64,000 nt of DNA from Leptospira sp. (GTDB lineage Bacteria; Spirochaetota; Leptospiria; Leptospirales; Leptospiraceae). Below are positions 1-10,986 of this stretch, one piece after another (within the stretch, counting starts at the first letter, position 1; each line of letters opens with the position of its first letter). The DNA lies in contig JACVCB010000020.1 of the NCBI GenBank assembly GCA_016742255.1, positions 1-64,000 on the forward strand, given 5' to 3'. Below the pieces are notes generated by a model, which ran no database searches, was not told where the DNA came from, and saw nothing but the letters and a program-made list of their open reading frames with translations. A program made the translations under genes and the position numbers.

Positions 1-866
1 GTATGTAATACAACATCACTTGCTTCATAACGAAATTCATTTAAAATTTCTTTTTCTTCATCGTAACCTTCCCCAAGTAGATTTTTTGCCTGATTGGCTT
101 GGGTGGAAAGGATGACATGATCAAATTCTTTTTCTTCCGTTTCGAATTGAATGATGATTTTCGAATTCTTTTTATAAACTTGTTTTATATTTGAATTCAA
201 ATGGATGTGTTTTAATCCCGAGGTAAGACGATTGACTACATCCCGAGTGCCAAATTTTGCTGTTTCTTGCGGTGTGTATGAATAACCTCGGGAATGGTAT
301 CCAATAATCGTTTCCGCAGGATAAAGGGCAACTGTTTCCGTCTTACAAGTGTTCACCAAAGCAAAGGTAGGCAACAAAAACTCATAAATAAATTCATTTG
401 AATAATGATATTTCTTTAAAAAATCTAAAATAGTTATGTTTTGTTTCTCATTTTTCCAATCTGTTTTTGAATTTGTATAAAACTTCAATAAATCCGAAAA
501 AATAAGCCTACCTTTTTTGGATAAAAAAACATCTGCAGTTGGAAATCCAAAGTGATTCCCAAATATATTTTTGGAAAAAAATCCAAAAACAGCCTGATCA
601 CTAGAATCAACTCGAAAAGAATAATCAACAACTCTGGTTTGGATGTTTGCTTTATCGTAGACTTGGAACAAAGTTGGATAATAATCTCTTTTGATGGTTC
701 GAAATGGAATATCAAACTCTACTTCACTTCCATTGATCAATTGTTTGGCGCCAAAGGCCGCCATCCCTACTTCAGGGTGTTTCTCATATAATGAGACATC
801 CAAAAATTTGTTCAAGGCCCAAGAAGCAGTTAATCCAGTAATTCCTGATCCAATAACTGCAATCAC
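1..866 (-). CDS. FAD-dependent oxidoreductase, N-terminal part (C-terminus beyond window edge)
   Basis: I read this frame directly; it runs off the left edge, so about 288 N-terminal residues are present. It opens with a Rossmann dinucleotide-binding motif (VIGSGITGL) followed by an acidic end of strand two (YEKH), typical of the FAD-dependent amine-oxidase/NAD(P)-binding superfamily. The GTG start at 866 overlaps the stop of the upstream CoA-transferase gene as GTGA and follows an AGGA-type ribosome site; an in-frame ATG at 902 would lie inside that gene. The superfamily oxidises amines or desaturates lipids or carotenoids. The substrate cannot be told from this part. Confidence 0.75.
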   Translation of the reverse strand, partial: MIAVIGSGITGLTASWALNKFLDVSLYEKHPEVGMAAFGAKQLINGSEVEFDIPFRTIKRDYYPTLFQVYDKANIQTRVVDYSFRVDSSDQAVFGFFSKNIFGNHFGFPTADVFLSKKGRLIFSDLLKFYTNSKTDWKNEKQNITILDFLKKYHYSNEFIYEFLLPTFALVNTCKTETVALYPAETIIGYHSRGYSYTPQETAKFGTRDVVNRLTSGLKHIHLNSNIKQVYKKNSKIIIQFETEEKEFDHVILSTQANQAKNLLGEGYDEEKEILNEFRYEASDVVLH

Positions 867-2365
867 TTCATACTTCCTGATTTTAAAAATTGAACATGCC
901 ATGATAATGCATTTTCTAGGTCATGTGGTGTGTGTTTGCCTTTCGAAACTTTGAGTGCATTTTCATAATACGCTCTCAATTTATCTCGGTAGATAGGATG
1001 AGCACATTTTTCAATGATGAGTTCCGCACGTTTTTTGGGAGGACATCCTCGCAAGTCTGCCAATCCATTTTCAGTTACAAATATCATTGTTGAATGTTCG
1101 TTATGATCGGTATGTGAGACCATTGGAACAATCGCAGAAATATTTCCATCTTTTGCAAGTGAAGGTGTCATAAAAATACTCAAATGCGAATTTCTGGTAA
1201 AGTCCCCTGAACCACCGATACCATTCATCATGGAAGTGCCCATCACATGTGTCGAATTTACATTCCCATAGATATCAATTTCGATCGCTGTATTCATTGC
1301 AATCAGTCCCATACGACGAATGACTTCTGGATGATTCGAAATTTCTTGCGGGCGAATGACAAATTTTGATTTCCAAGCTGAAATATTTTCATGGAATCTT
1401 TTTAAACCTAACTCCGAAAAGGTGAGAGCAGAAGTAGATGCTATTTCTAATTTTCCAGCATCAATCAAATCAAAAACTGAATCTTGGACCACTTCTGTAT
1501 ACATTTGGATCGCATGGAATTTTGGATCTTTTGCCATACTTGCAAGTACGGCGTTTGCAATATTCCCTACTCCATTTTGGAAAGGCAGATACTCTTTTGG
1601 AATCCTACCCATTTTGATTTCGTGTTGGATAAATTCCAAAACATGAGAAGCGATGTTTTGGCAATCAGCATCAGGTGTTTTGAATACTGTAGCTGCATCG
1701 GGTTTACTGGAACGAACGATCCCTTTGATTTTCTCAGGTGGAACTTGGATAAAAGGTTCACCCACTCGATCACTTGGATTGATAATAGGAATTGGTCCAC
1801 CTTTCATGTGATGACTTGGAAGATAGATATCATGATATGATTTTAGTTCGAGAGGATGGGTATCTGTTAGTTCAATATAAATTGATTCCGCATTTTTTAA
1901 GTAAGTCGCACTCATTCCTGAAGAAGTAGATAAATAAATTTTTCCATCAGTTGTTACATCAATCGCTTCCACTATTGCTACATCAATTTTTGGCAAAATT
2001 CCATGTTCGATGTATTTCACGACATGAGAAAGGTGCATGTCTATAAAATCGGTTTCCCCTTGGTTGATTAAATTACGTAAATGTGAATTGGATTGATATG
2101 GGATACGTAATTTCAAAGCACCAGTTTTCGCCAATGCTCCATCTAATTCTTCCCCGGTGGAAGCACCTGCATACAAATTGATAGAAAATGACTTCCCTAG
2201 TTTTTTTTCTTCTTCGATTCGTTTTGCAAAGGCAACTGGGATGAGTTTAGGGTAACCTGCGGGAGTAAAACCGGAACAACCCAAGGTGACATGATTTGGC
2301 AATAATTGGGCGATTTCTTCTGCAGTTTTAAGTTTTTCTTCAATCAATGAATTGGTTACAGTCAT
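863..2365 (-). CDS. acetyl-CoA hydrolase / succinate:acetate CoA-transferase family protein
   Basis: A 500-residue protein of the Cat1/Ach1 class I CoA-transferase family, which moves CoA between acyl-CoA and carboxylates such as acetate and succinate. The C-terminal half carries the GVGNIANAV glycine motif and the catalytic glutamate in YTEVVQD (about residue 291), followed by the GGSGDF CoA-pocket motif. The ORF reaches back to an ATG at 2425, but the ATG at 2365 (MTVTNSL) begins where the family homology begins and follows an AAGAGA stretch. The downstream FAD oxidoreductase overlaps by 4 bases, so the two are probably one operon. Acetyl-CoA hydrolase and succinyl-CoA:acetate transferase cannot be separated by reading alone. 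Confidence 0.85.
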   Translation of the reverse strand: MTVTNSLIEEKLKTAEEIAQLLPNHVTLGCSGFTPAGYPKLIPVAFAKRIEEEKKLGKSFSINLYAGASTGEELDGALAKTGALKLRIPYQSNSHLRNLINQGETDFIDMHLSHVVKYIEHGILPKIDVAIVEAIDVTTDGKIYLSTSSGMSATYLKNAESIYIELTDTHPLELKSYHDIYLPSHHMKGGPIPIINPSDRVGEPFIQVPPEKIKGIVRSSKPDAATVFKTPDADCQNIASHVLEFIQHEIKMGRIPKEYLPFQNGVGNIANAVLASMAKDPKFHAIQMYTEVVQDSVFDLIDAGKLEIASTSALTFSELGLKRFHENISAWKSKFVIRPQEISNHPEVIRRMGLIAMNTAIEIDIYGNVNSTHVMGTSMMNGIGGSGDFTRNSHLSIFMTPSLAKDGNISAIVPMVSHTDHNEHSTMIFVTENGLADLRGCPPKKRAELIIEKCAHPIYRDKLRAYYENALKVSKGKHTPHDLENALSWHVQFLKSGSMK

Positions 2366-2436
2366 AAATGTTAAATCTCTTCTTAGACCAAAGATAAAGA
2401 GATTGCCTAAAAATAAAAAGTCCAAATTCTGAACGT

Positions 2437-2847
2437 ATGGATTTTCTCTTATATTTCTATTCGGTGTTATTTGGAATCATTCTGATTGCTCCCTTTTTGG
2501 TATTCTATTATAGATTCCAAGTTGATGAGTCTCCCTTTGGTAAAGAAATGGATTCACAGTTGAGAGCAATTTATGAGAAAAAAAATAACTTGTTAGATTC
2601 GTTAAAAGACATCCGATCCGATTTTGATTCCGGAAAGTTGACTGAGGAAGAATTTCAAACTCAATCCATCCCTTATATAGAAGAATTAGAAACGGTAGAA
2701 TCTACATTAATAGAAAAGAGTAAAAATTTGGTTACATTAGAACAGCCAAAGATTCACAAAGATTGGACTTGTTCCAACTGTGGATCGTTTGTTTCTGTTC
2801 CGAATGCAAAATTTTGTCCTAATTGTGGGACAAGTCGATTGGCTTAA
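2437..2847 (+). CDS. membrane-anchored zinc-ribbon protein
   Basis: A 136-residue protein with one N-terminal membrane segment (residues 3-24), a charged helical stretch containing a KLTEEEF motif (about 65-72), and a C-terminal zinc ribbon with two CxxC pairs (CSNCG and CPNCG). The membrane anchor plus helix resembles the start of CcmI-like proteins, but no cytochrome-maturation genes are nearby. It is divergent from the CoA-transferase gene and ends 6 bases before the stop of the convergent ABC exporter, leaving no room for a separate terminator. Function unknown. Confidence 0.75.
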   Translation: MDFLLYFYSVLFGIILIAPFLVFYYRFQVDESPFGKEMDSQLRAIYEKKNNLLDSLKDIRSDFDSGKLTEEEFQTQSIPYIEELETVESTLIEKSKNLVTLEQPKIHKDWTCSNCGSFVSVPNAKFCPNCGTSRLA

Positions 2848-2853
2848 TTTCGA

Positions 2854-4737
2854 CTAATTTGAGTTAGAGAATTGCATGTCATACAAACGTTTGTATTTTG
2901 AATTCGGATTTTGCAAAAGTTCTGTGTGACTACCACTCTCTACAATTTCACCATTTTCTAAATAATAAATTGTATCAGCAATTTTCACTGTGGATAAACG
3001 GTGAGCGATGATAATTACGGTTTTGTTTTCATACAATCGAACAAATGCTTGTTGGATTAATCTTTCTGATTCTGTATCCAATGCGGATGTGGCTTCATCT
3101 AAAATCAATACTTCTGGATTAGCGAGTAAGGTTCGTGCAATTGATATCCTTTGCCTTTGGCCTCCAGATAACATAACGCCCCTTTCACCAACGATCGTAT
3201 CATATCCTTCTTCAAATGATTCTATGAATTCGGAAGCAAATGCATCCTCTGCAGCTCTTCTGATTTCTTCTTCCGTCGCATCAGGTTTTCCATAGGCAAT
3301 GTTTTCACGAATGGATCCATTGAATAAAAATATATTTTGCGAAACAACGCCGATCCTTTTGCGTAAATTATCCAAACTTAAATCTTTGGCATTTACATCA
3401 TCCCAATAGATTCCACCCTCAGTAGGATCAATCAACCTTGGTAGTAAATCAACAAGCGTAGATTTACCTGCTCCAGAAGAACCAACAATGGCGATGGTCC
3501 CTCCCTTTGGTAGAGTCAGATTGATATTTTTTAAGGCGTATAAATCTGTATTTGGATAAAGATAAGTAACATTTTTATAAGTAATGCCATGACTTAACTT
3601 CCCCAATGGTTTTGGGGAAGTTGGTTCTTTGATGTCAACTTCTCGTCCCAAAATTTCAAAAACTCGATCACTTGCAATCACTGATGCTTGGACCAAGTTC
3701 ACTAAAATACTCATTTGTTTGAGAGGTCTCATTAGGAAAATCAAAGTTAGAAAAAATGCAATGAACATACCTTTTGAAAAACTTGCATCTTCCAATAAAT
3801 AAGCCCCAATGCCAAGGAATACCATCGTTACAACAGATCCAGATAACTCGGTTAAGGCGGGTCCTATTTGATGGTAAAAATGAGTTTTAAAAGTTTTGTC
3901 TGATAAGTTTTGGTTTACTTTAAAAAATCTTTCTGCTTCCTTATCTTCCATTGAAAAAGCCCGAATCACACGTATTCCCGAGATCACTTCTTGTAAGTCA
4001 CCATTTAGTTCCGATAATTGTTCCTGTTGGTTTTTGGTTGTCCTTCGAATTCGGTCTGCAAAAGCACTAACAGGTCCCACAATCAAAGGGATCACAATAA
4101 AAAGTAAAAAGAATAATTTCCAACTTAACACAAGTAATATGATCAAATGTGTGATGATATAAAAAAAATCGTTGATTGCATCTTTTAGATCGTTTGATAC
4201 AACCTTGCCAACGATGTCTACATCGTTGATCACACGACTCATTAGTACTCCAGTTTTTTCTCTGTAAAATTCATTGAGGGGTAATACTTGTAGTTTTTGG
4301 TAAAGTGCTTGCCTTAGGTCTTTGACAGCAAGTAATCCAGCTGAGTTAACAAAATAAACAGTACCCGCTAGGCATAATAATTTCAAAAAGTAAATAGGAA
4401 GGATAATCAGACAAAAGAGATATACCAAATCATCAGGTTTTTTCTCAGCAAGTTCGGCATTTGTTTTTTCTTTTAAATTTGCAAACTGCCACTCCCAATA
4501 CGTTAACCCTTGTAATCGATCTGGATTTTTGTATTCACCTAAAAGAGATTGGTCTTTTTTTGTAAGAGCAATTTGGAATTTATAATTTTCGCCTGACCCT
4601 AAGGAATCAAAGATGGGAATGAATGAAGTGAGAGAAGCCCCGTTAAAAATAGAAACAAATATAGACAGAAAAACTCCAAGACTGAGTCTGTATTTGTATT
4701 TTGCCAAATATGGCCAAAGTTTTCGGTAAATCTTCAC
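2854..4737 (-). CDS. msbA: MsbA-like ABC exporter (fused permease and ATPase)
   Basis: A 627-residue half-transporter. An N-terminal ABC transmembrane domain with about six helices (residues 20-345) is followed by a complete nucleotide-binding domain: Walker A GSSGAGKS (419-426), Q-loop near 467, signature LSGGQ (523-527), Walker B VLILDE (543-548) and an H-loop in IIAHRLS. This is the MsbA/lipid flippase architecture, so export of lipid A or a similar lipid is likely; a drug-export role is possible. A segment at residues 45-105, between the first two helices, is longer than usual. The start is GTG at 4737 with AAGG upstream. It lies 2 bases from the start codon of the divergent lipoprotein gene. 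Confidence 0.85.
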   Translation of the reverse strand: MKIYRKLWPYLAKYKYRLSLGVFLSIFVSIFNGASLTSFIPIFDSLGSGENYKFQIALTKKDQSLLGEYKNPDRLQGLTYWEWQFANLKEKTNAELAEKKPDDLVYLFCLIILPIYFLKLLCLAGTVYFVNSAGLLAVKDLRQALYQKLQVLPLNEFYREKTGVLMSRVINDVDIVGKVVSNDLKDAINDFFYIITHLIILLVLSWKLFFLLFIVIPLIVGPVSAFADRIRRTTKNQQEQLSELNGDLQEVISGIRVIRAFSMEDKEAERFFKVNQNLSDKTFKTHFYHQIGPALTELSGSVVTMVFLGIGAYLLEDASFSKGMFIAFFLTLIFLMRPLKQMSILVNLVQASVIASDRVFEILGREVDIKEPTSPKPLGKLSHGITYKNVTYLYPNTDLYALKNINLTLPKGGTIAIVGSSGAGKSTLVDLLPRLIDPTEGGIYWDDVNAKDLSLDNLRKRIGVVSQNIFLFNGSIRENIAYGKPDATEEEIRRAAEDAFASEFIESFEEGYDTIVGERGVMLSGGQRQRISIARTLLANPEVLILDEATSALDTESERLIQQAFVRLYENKTVIIIAHRLSTVKIADTIYYLENGEIVESGSHTELLQNPNSKYKRLYDMQFSNSN

Positions 4738-4739
4738 GT

Positions 4740-6164
4740 ATGAGAACCTTATCCCTCGTTTTCTTTCTCTTGTCCCTCACTTTTTGTGGAAAAGACAAAC
4801 AGGAGTTTGTGATCCAAATCGCCTTACCATCGGATCCAGCCCAATTGGATCCATTGTTTTGTACGGATTTAACATGCCAAAAATTAGCTAAGTTCCTACA
4901 CCAGGGACTGTTTAAGGCAGAAAAAAATACCTATGTTTCCCCTTGGATCCAAAAATCACAAAAACTTGGGAGTCCCACAGAGGAAATCCTGGTGGTCCAG
5001 TTAGGAACAAAGGCCCCTCCCATTGAAGACATCCACTTTAGTTTCGCAAGGTTAATCCAAGAATCATACCCACGTAAAGAAGATTACCGTTTTCTCAAAT
5101 CGGTTCATATCGTTTCCCCATCGCAATTAGAGTTTCGATTCCAAAAAGGGACTTCGGAAGCAGAATGGAAAGAGAAGTTTAGTTTACCATTTGCATCCAT
5201 CATTGGGAAAAAAGAATGGGAACAAAATCGCCTACAAACCTATGGAGATTACAAACTCATTGAATGGAAAAAAAATGAATATATCGATATGGTTTCACAA
5301 TACAACGAAACAAAAAATCTTCCAAATTCCATCCGTTTTCTCATTTTACCACAATCCACAACATCCTTATTTTTATACCGCAAATCAAAACTTGATGCTT
5401 TCAAACTATCTGATTTTTTACTCTCTATCCCTGAAGCCACTTCCCAATTCACTCTGACAAAAAAAGGAAGATCCGTACAGTATGTAACTATCAATCAAAC
5501 CAATCCATGTTTTGACATCCACTTCCGTAATGCACTGAACTTAAGCATTCCCAGAGAAGTGATCATCGAAAAATTATTAGAAAACCATGCAGACCTAACC
5601 TATGGCCCGATCCCAATTCCCTATTTAGAAAAACTGAATCTCCATCTGAAACAAAACGATATTGAGTATAACAAGGAGAAGGCGATTTCTGAACTCAAAA
5701 AATCAAAGTGTTATCCCAATATTTTAACGAAAGAAATTGATTTTCGCATGAGAGGAGATGATGAAAACCAAACAAAAGGTAGAGCCATCAGACAAGCGTT
5801 AGCTGAAATTGGTCTAAATATCAAACTAAGGCCAATGGAAAAAGCTCCTTTGTATAAAGAAAATGGAGAAGGCAAAGGTGACCTAACATTACTTACTTGG
5901 TATTCAGATTATGATTCTGTTTGGAATTTTTTAGACCCAGTTTTCCATCCCGATAAAATCGGTAATGGAGGGAATAGGTCCTTTTATCAAAATCAAATCG
6001 TTGGTTCCATTTTAAACAAACCAAATCGAAGTCTCACTGATGCAAAACAAGTGATCGAAATCGTTACAGAGGAAAAACCTTGGATCTTTTTATGGTCAAT
6101 CCAAGAAAATTACCTAGTGTCTAAGGATTTTCTTCGTTATAGCGAACTCGCCGATTATCTATAA
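4740..6164 (+). CDS. peptide/oligopeptide-binding lipoprotein (OppA/SBP family 5)
   Basis: A 474-residue lipoprotein. The signal peptide (MRTLSLVFFLLSLTFC) ends in a spirochete-style lipobox with the cysteine near residue 16. The mature part opens with ALPSDPAQLDP, characteristic of family 5 extracellular solute-binding proteins that bind peptides or nickel for ABC importers. An in-frame start at 4701 would add residues before the signal peptide, so ATG 4740 is preferred. No permease or ATPase genes of an Opp system are beside it, so it is an orphan binding protein here. Its last 44 bases overlap the 3' end of the convergent PBP gene. Confidence 0.8.
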   Translation: MRTLSLVFFLLSLTFCGKDKQEFVIQIALPSDPAQLDPLFCTDLTCQKLAKFLHQGLFKAEKNTYVSPWIQKSQKLGSPTEEILVVQLGTKAPPIEDIHFSFARLIQESYPRKEDYRFLKSVHIVSPSQLEFRFQKGTSEAEWKEKFSLPFASIIGKKEWEQNRLQTYGDYKLIEWKKNEYIDMVSQYNETKNLPNSIRFLILPQSTTSLFLYRKSKLDAFKLSDFLLSIPEATSQFTLTKKGRSVQYVTINQTNPCFDIHFRNALNLSIPREVIIEKLLENHADLTYGPIPIPYLEKLNLHLKQNDIEYNKEKAISELKKSKCYPNILTKEIDFRMRGDDENQTKGRAIRQALAEIGLNIKLRPMEKAPLYKENGEGKGDLTLLTWYSDYDSVWNFLDPVFHPDKIGNGGNRSFYQNQIVGSILNKPNRSLTDAKQVIEIVTEEKPWIFLWSIQENYLVSKDFLRYSELADYL

Positions 6165-8604
6165 GCGGTGGTTCCAATTCAACGGAATCAACTGCTGCTG
6201 GTTGTGTTTTGGATCCATCTGCATTATACGTTGAAATTTCTGAATCTTCCTCTTCCATATTGTTTGGTTGTGATAGTGGATTAAGTTGTGGTTCCGATTT
6301 ATTAAATCCAATTCGTTTGGGAGGTAAATCACCTATATAATAGTACTGTGCATAAAGTGGCACTTTACAAATATACTCGGGATTATTTTCAATGAGTGTA
6401 CCATCATCAGCACAAACATCCACCTTCACAAAATCACCGACAAAACTTGGAATGAGTTGGTTTCCCATTCCCAATTTGGATTTTACATTTTGAATGTAGC
6501 GATACCAGATCCCACCTGATACTCCGGAACCTGACCCAGGGAAAGGTGCTCCCTCATCATGACCTACCCAAACAACAGTTACATTTCTCGGAGTAAGACC
6601 TGCAAACCAAACATCTCTCACACCTTTCATACCTTTCCATTTCGATGATTTGAGTTTAGGGGATTGTACTGTTCCAGTTTTCCCTGCATACAAAAATGGT
6701 TCCCCTTCCTTTCGTTTAAGGGTCATCGTTCCTTCTTCTGTGAGTACTGACTGTAACGTGTTGATCGCCATTGCACAAGCGACAGGATCTAATATCTGTT
6801 CTGCGGCTTCATTGGGAATTGTATTGTAAAACTCGTTCCCATCCATATCTGTGATTTTAATAATCTTTCTAGGAGTAACTCTTCTTCCGCCATTCATGAG
6901 TGTCGCATAGATTGTTGATAATTCCATTGGACTCAGTTCCCCTGAACCAAGGGCTAGGGAAAGATTACGTTGGAATCTTTGTTCTGCTTCCTCTTCAGGT
7001 ATGGACAAAATGGCACTTAATTTTTGAATGAAATACGAAATCCCAACTTCATGTAATAATTTGACAGAGACCGTATTGACTGATTGTGCTAAAGCTTGGC
7101 GGACAGTAATCTCTCCTTTATAACCTTTATACCAGTTTTTTGGTGAATAACCTGAAATATCTAATTTCTCATCTTTGATTTTTGAGGATGGATTTACGAT
7201 TCGTTTTTCAAAGGCCAATGCATATACCAAAGCTTTGATTGTGGATCCAGGTTGACGTTTTGCTTCTTCAGCACGATTAAAACGAAACACATTGGAAATT
7301 TTATAACCTCCTACAAGTGCTTCGACATCTCCTGTTTCTGGATCTAACGAAATCATCGATCCACTAAGTTGCGGTAAAATTCCTCTTGTCACTTCAGCTA
7401 AATCAGCTTTACCTTTACTTTGATACTCTAACTCTTGTTTGGAGAGATCTGCACGCACAGAATCAACACCAATTCTCAATGCTTCTTCAGCGAACCTTTG
7501 TTTTTCCAAATCTAAGGTAGTATATACAAGAAGTCCCCTTTCCTCTAAATCCTCATTTGAAAACTTCTCGAGAATGAACCTTCTGATCTCAGCATTAAAA
7601 TCTGGGGCTAAATTAACACGAAAGTCTTTATCCGCACCGTATTTTCCAATTTCACTTGAATACTTTGGATTCCCATCTTCGTCTTTTGATTCTTTCACTT
7701 TATAAATCGTTCGAAACCGTTTTAAATTGACTTCGATAGAGTCGGAAAATTTTACAGGGATATCTTTTTGTGAAGGATGTAGTTCCGGATTTCGTGCCAT
7801 ATCGTATAACACGCGTTTTTGGCGAGAAAGTGCAATTCCTAAATTCCGAACAGGATTATACACACTTGGTGCTGGAATGATACCTACTAGAAGTGCCGCT
7901 TCTTCAGGGCTAAGTTCCGATGCAGGTTTCCGAAAATAATATCTGGCCGCCTCTTCCACACCAGTATTTCCTTCTCCCAAAAAAATTTGGTTCAGATACA
8001 TTGCCAATATTTCTTCCTTCGAATATTGGCTTTCGATATAAAATGTACAATATAACTCAGTAAGTTTATTGAATAAATTTCGTTTTCCTAGATTGAGAGT
8101 TAGTTTTGCTAACTGCTGTGAGATGGTAGATCCACCTTGTGACAACCTAAATTGGACTAAGTTTGTAACAACTGCACGTAAGATTGCCGTGTAATTAATG
8201 CCTGAATGGGAAAAAAATTCTCTATCTTCAGAGGAAAGTACTGCCCAAACGATTACGTTATGTTTTCTTAAATTATCAGTTCGAATCGGGCGAAAATTAC
8301 GGCGGTAAAATTCACCCATCACTTTCCCACTTCGATCCAGGATTTTTACAGACTTGGGTTGGAAACTATCATAAAAATTGGATACTTCTGATCGGTATTT
8401 CTCTAATGATTTATGTACCCTTGTTTCTTCGCCAGACCAAACGACGTAAGCACCTGCCAAGAAGAAAAAACTGAGAAAAATTCCAACAAGGAATCCAATT
8501 GTCAAAACCTGGTTCTTCTTTTTCCAAAAGAATCGCAAAATATCGATTAGATGACCATATAAAACTTCTAAAATCAAATAAAAGGAATTATTTTTATAGT
8601 TCAT
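6121..8604 (-). CDS. penicillin-binding protein 1A-type glycosyltransferase/transpeptidase
   Basis: An 827-residue class A PBP, which polymerises and cross-links peptidoglycan at the inner membrane. It has one membrane anchor (about residues 33-55). The GT51 domain carries [12 protein letters not shown] with the catalytic Glu at about residue 126 and the GGSTISQQL motif. The transpeptidase domain carries the nucleophile motif STIK (in PGSTIKAL), SVN and KTGT. The C-terminal tail is acidic and low complexity. The start ATG overlaps the stop of lon as ATGA, implying translational coupling. The 3' end overlaps the convergent lipoprotein gene. Confidence 0.93.
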   Translation of the reverse strand: MNYKNNSFYLILEVLYGHLIDILRFFWKKKNQVLTIGFLVGIFLSFFFLAGAYVVWSGEETRVHKSLEKYRSEVSNFYDSFQPKSVKILDRSGKVMGEFYRRNFRPIRTDNLRKHNVIVWAVLSSEDREFFSHSGINYTAILRAVVTNLVQFRLSQGGSTISQQLAKLTLNLGKRNLFNKLTELYCTFYIESQYSKEEILAMYLNQIFLGEGNTGVEEAARYYFRKPASELSPEEAALLVGIIPAPSVYNPVRNLGIALSRQKRVLYDMARNPELHPSQKDIPVKFSDSIEVNLKRFRTIYKVKESKDEDGNPKYSSEIGKYGADKDFRVNLAPDFNAEIRRFILEKFSNEDLEERGLLVYTTLDLEKQRFAEEALRIGVDSVRADLSKQELEYQSKGKADLAEVTRGILPQLSGSMISLDPETGDVEALVGGYKISNVFRFNRAEEAKRQPGSTIKALVYALAFEKRIVNPSSKIKDEKLDISGYSPKNWYKGYKGEITVRQALAQSVNTVSVKLLHEVGISYFIQKLSAILSIPEEEAEQRFQRNLSLALGSGELSPMELSTIYATLMNGGRRVTPRKIIKITDMDGNEFYNTIPNEAAEQILDPVACAMAINTLQSVLTEEGTMTLKRKEGEPFLYAGKTGTVQSPKLKSSKWKGMKGVRDVWFAGLTPRNVTVVWVGHDEGAPFPGSGSGVSGGIWYRYIQNVKSKLGMGNQLIPSFVGDFVKVDVCADDGTLIENNPEYICKVPLYAQYYYIGDLPPKRIGFNKSEPQLNPLSQPNNMEEEDSEISTYNADGSKTQPAAVDSVELEPPLIDNRRVRYNEENP

Positions 8605-10973
8605 TTTTTCTTACTCTTTGTTTTAGGAAAAACCAATGATTCCACTTCTTCAAAACGAGTGACTGGATAGAAGGTAACACCTTTTTTCACGTAATCAGGG
8701 ATTTCTTGGAATGCTTTTTCATTATCTTTTGGAAAGATAATTTTTTTAATTCCAACTCGTTTGGCGGCTACAATTTTTTCACGTAATCCACCAATTGCCA
8801 ATACCTCACCAGTTAAAGTTAACTCACCAGTCATACCAAAACCAGGGTTTACGATACGATTAGAGACAAGTGATAATATGGCTGTTGCCATTGTGATCCC
8901 AGCACTTGGACCATCTTTGGGAGTTGCACCATCTGGTACGTGTAAGTGGATGGCTTTTTTCTCAAACAACGCATCGTTGTTCAAATAGTTTTTCACAAAC
9001 GACAAAGCAATGTTTGCTGACTCTTCCATCATTTTTCCCATTTGTCCTGTGAGAGTCAAACCTCCCTTTCCTGGGATGAGGACAGCTTCAATGAGAAGTG
9101 TTGATCCACCTGCATTTGTCCAAGCAAGGCCAAGAGCCGTTCCTGGAACTTTTGGAATTGTCATACGGTCGTCCACAAACGGTGGAGGTCCTAAATATTC
9201 GACCAAATCTTTTTCACGAATTTCTTTGGAATACTTTTCCTTTAACACTTGTTTAAGGGCAAGTTTACGAACCAATTTATCGAAAGTTTTTTCAAGTCCA
9301 CGTAATCCCGATTCTCTAGAATAGGAGTTGATGAGATGGCTCACAGTTTCCTTTTTCATCGAAAACAAATCAGGATTTAATCCATTTTTAATGAAGATTT
9401 TACTCCACAAATACTTTTGAAAGATTTGAACCTTTTCTTCTGTGATGTAACCTGAAAGTTGGATCACTTCCATACGATCGAGTAAAACTCTTGGAATGGG
9501 TTCAAAGGTATTGGCAGTGGCAATAAACAGTACATCCGACAAATCAAATGGAAGATCTAAGTAATGGTCTCTAAAATTAAAGTTTTGTTCTGGGTCCAGA
9601 ACCTCAAGAAGAGCCGCTTGTGGGTCTCCTTGGTAACCTTGTGACATCTTATCAATCTCATCTAACAAAATCACAGTATCACGCTCTTTCGTGATTTTTA
9701 GTGCATTGATGAGTTTCCCTGGCATCGCACCTATGTAGGTTCGCCTATGGCCTTTGATCTCAGCCTCATCTCTCACACCACCCACAGAAAAACGGTAAAA
9801 CTTTCGTCCGAGTGCTTCTGCAATGGATTTTGCAATCGAAGTTTTTCCAACACCAGGAGGTCCTACTAAACAAAGAATGGAACCTTTACTTTTCGGATTT
9901 AATTTGTGAACTGCTAAGAATTCTAAAATCCTTTCCTTTACATCTTCTAACTTATGATGGTCACGGTTTAAAACTTTTTTGGCATTAAGTAAGTTGATAT
10001 CTTTTGCTTCCGGTTTTTCCCAAGGCAAACTATCCACTAAATCCAAATAATTTCGAATCACATTATAATCACTGGAAATTGGATCTGAGTTTTTGAATTT
10101 ATCTATCTCTCGTTCCACTTCAACAATGATCTCTTCCGCAACAGGAATGGATTTTAAACGAGTGAGGAGTTTATCATATTTTTGTTCTGTTTTGTCTTCA
10201 CCAACACCTAACTCTTGTTGAATTGCCTTCAATTGTTCCCTTAGGAAAAACTGTCTTTGTTGGTTATCAATTTTATCATTGATTTGTTCTTGGATTTTTT
10301 TCTGTAAAACGACTAGTTCAATTTCTTTCTTTAAAAAAAGTAAAACTTTTTCGAGTCGATCATTGATTGGAATGGCTTCAATGACAGATTGATATTCTTC
10401 TTTTTCCAAATTGAGAATGGAACAAACAAAATCAGCCATCTTGGCTGGTTCATTCACATTCATCATGGTTAACTTCATGTCTTCTGTAAATAATGGATTG
10501 TTTTGTGCGAGTTCTTTAGTCAAAATCAGTAATGTTCGCATCAATGCTTTGATGTTATTTTTACTTGTACCCAATTCTTCTTCTGGGTAACTCACATTGG
10601 CAATTAACATTGGTTCTTTGGCATGGATGGAATTGATTTTAAATCGTTGGATCGTATTCACCAAAATATTCATCCCACCATCTGGTAGGTTGATTTTTTT
10701 TAAAATCCTAGCAACAACACCGATTTGGAAAATATTATCTTCAGAAGGAAGTTCAGATTCATCTTCCTTTAACAAGATGAGGCCTAAGAATCCAGCACCT
10801 TTGGATGACTCTTCAATGGACTGAATGAACCTACCTGGAGGAACGATAAGAGGTGTAATGATTCCAGGAAAAACAGGTCGTACTTTGATCGGAAGTAAAA
10901 AGATCTGTTTCGGTAAAGTATCTTCTAGTCTTGCCAATTTGGTTGGGTTTTCCCAAAATTCATTTGTTTCCAA
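8601..10973 (-). CDS. lon: ATP-dependent protease Lon
   Basis: A 790-residue LonA protease: N-terminal substrate-binding domain (about 22-220), coiled coil, AAA+ module with Walker A GPPGVGKT (371-378) and Walker B ILLDEID (435-441), and a C-terminal protease domain with the Ser/Lys dyad at S690 (KDGPSAG) and K733 (REKIVAAK). It degrades misfolded and regulatory proteins in the cytoplasm. The start is TTG at 10973, with AAGGA six bases upstream; no ATG is available in frame near the conserved N-terminus. It lies between uvrB and the PBP gene in one minus-strand run. Confidence 0.97.
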   Translation of the reverse strand: METNEFWENPTKLARLEDTLPKQIFLLPIKVRPVFPGIITPLIVPPGRFIQSIEESSKGAGFLGLILLKEDESELPSEDNIFQIGVVARILKKINLPDGGMNILVNTIQRFKINSIHAKEPMLIANVSYPEEELGTSKNNIKALMRTLLILTKELAQNNPLFTEDMKLTMMNVNEPAKMADFVCSILNLEKEEYQSVIEAIPINDRLEKVLLFLKKEIELVVLQKKIQEQINDKIDNQQRQFFLREQLKAIQQELGVGEDKTEQKYDKLLTRLKSIPVAEEIIVEVEREIDKFKNSDPISSDYNVIRNYLDLVDSLPWEKPEAKDINLLNAKKVLNRDHHKLEDVKERILEFLAVHKLNPKSKGSILCLVGPPGVGKTSIAKSIAEALGRKFYRFSVGGVRDEAEIKGHRRTYIGAMPGKLINALKITKERDTVILLDEIDKMSQGYQGDPQAALLEVLDPEQNFNFRDHYLDLPFDLSDVLFIATANTFEPIPRVLLDRMEVIQLSGYITEEKVQIFQKYLWSKIFIKNGLNPDLFSMKKETVSHLINSYSRESGLRGLEKTFDKLVRKLALKQVLKEKYSKEIREKDLVEYLGPPPFVDDRMTIPKVPGTALGLAWTNAGGSTLLIEAVLIPGKGGLTLTGQMGKMMEESANIALSFVKNYLNNDALFEKKAIHLHVPDGATPKDGPSAGITMATAILSLVSNRIVNPGFGMTGELTLTGEVLAIGGLREKIVAAKRVGIKKIIFPKDNEKAFQEIPDYVKKGVTFYPVTRFEEVESLVFPKTKSKKK

Positions 10974-10986
10974 TCCGTATCCTTCC

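Noticed and set aside
1356..1840. Plus-strand ORFs opposite the CoA-transferase gene
   Set aside because: Antisense to a clear gene with catalytic motifs; no start signals.
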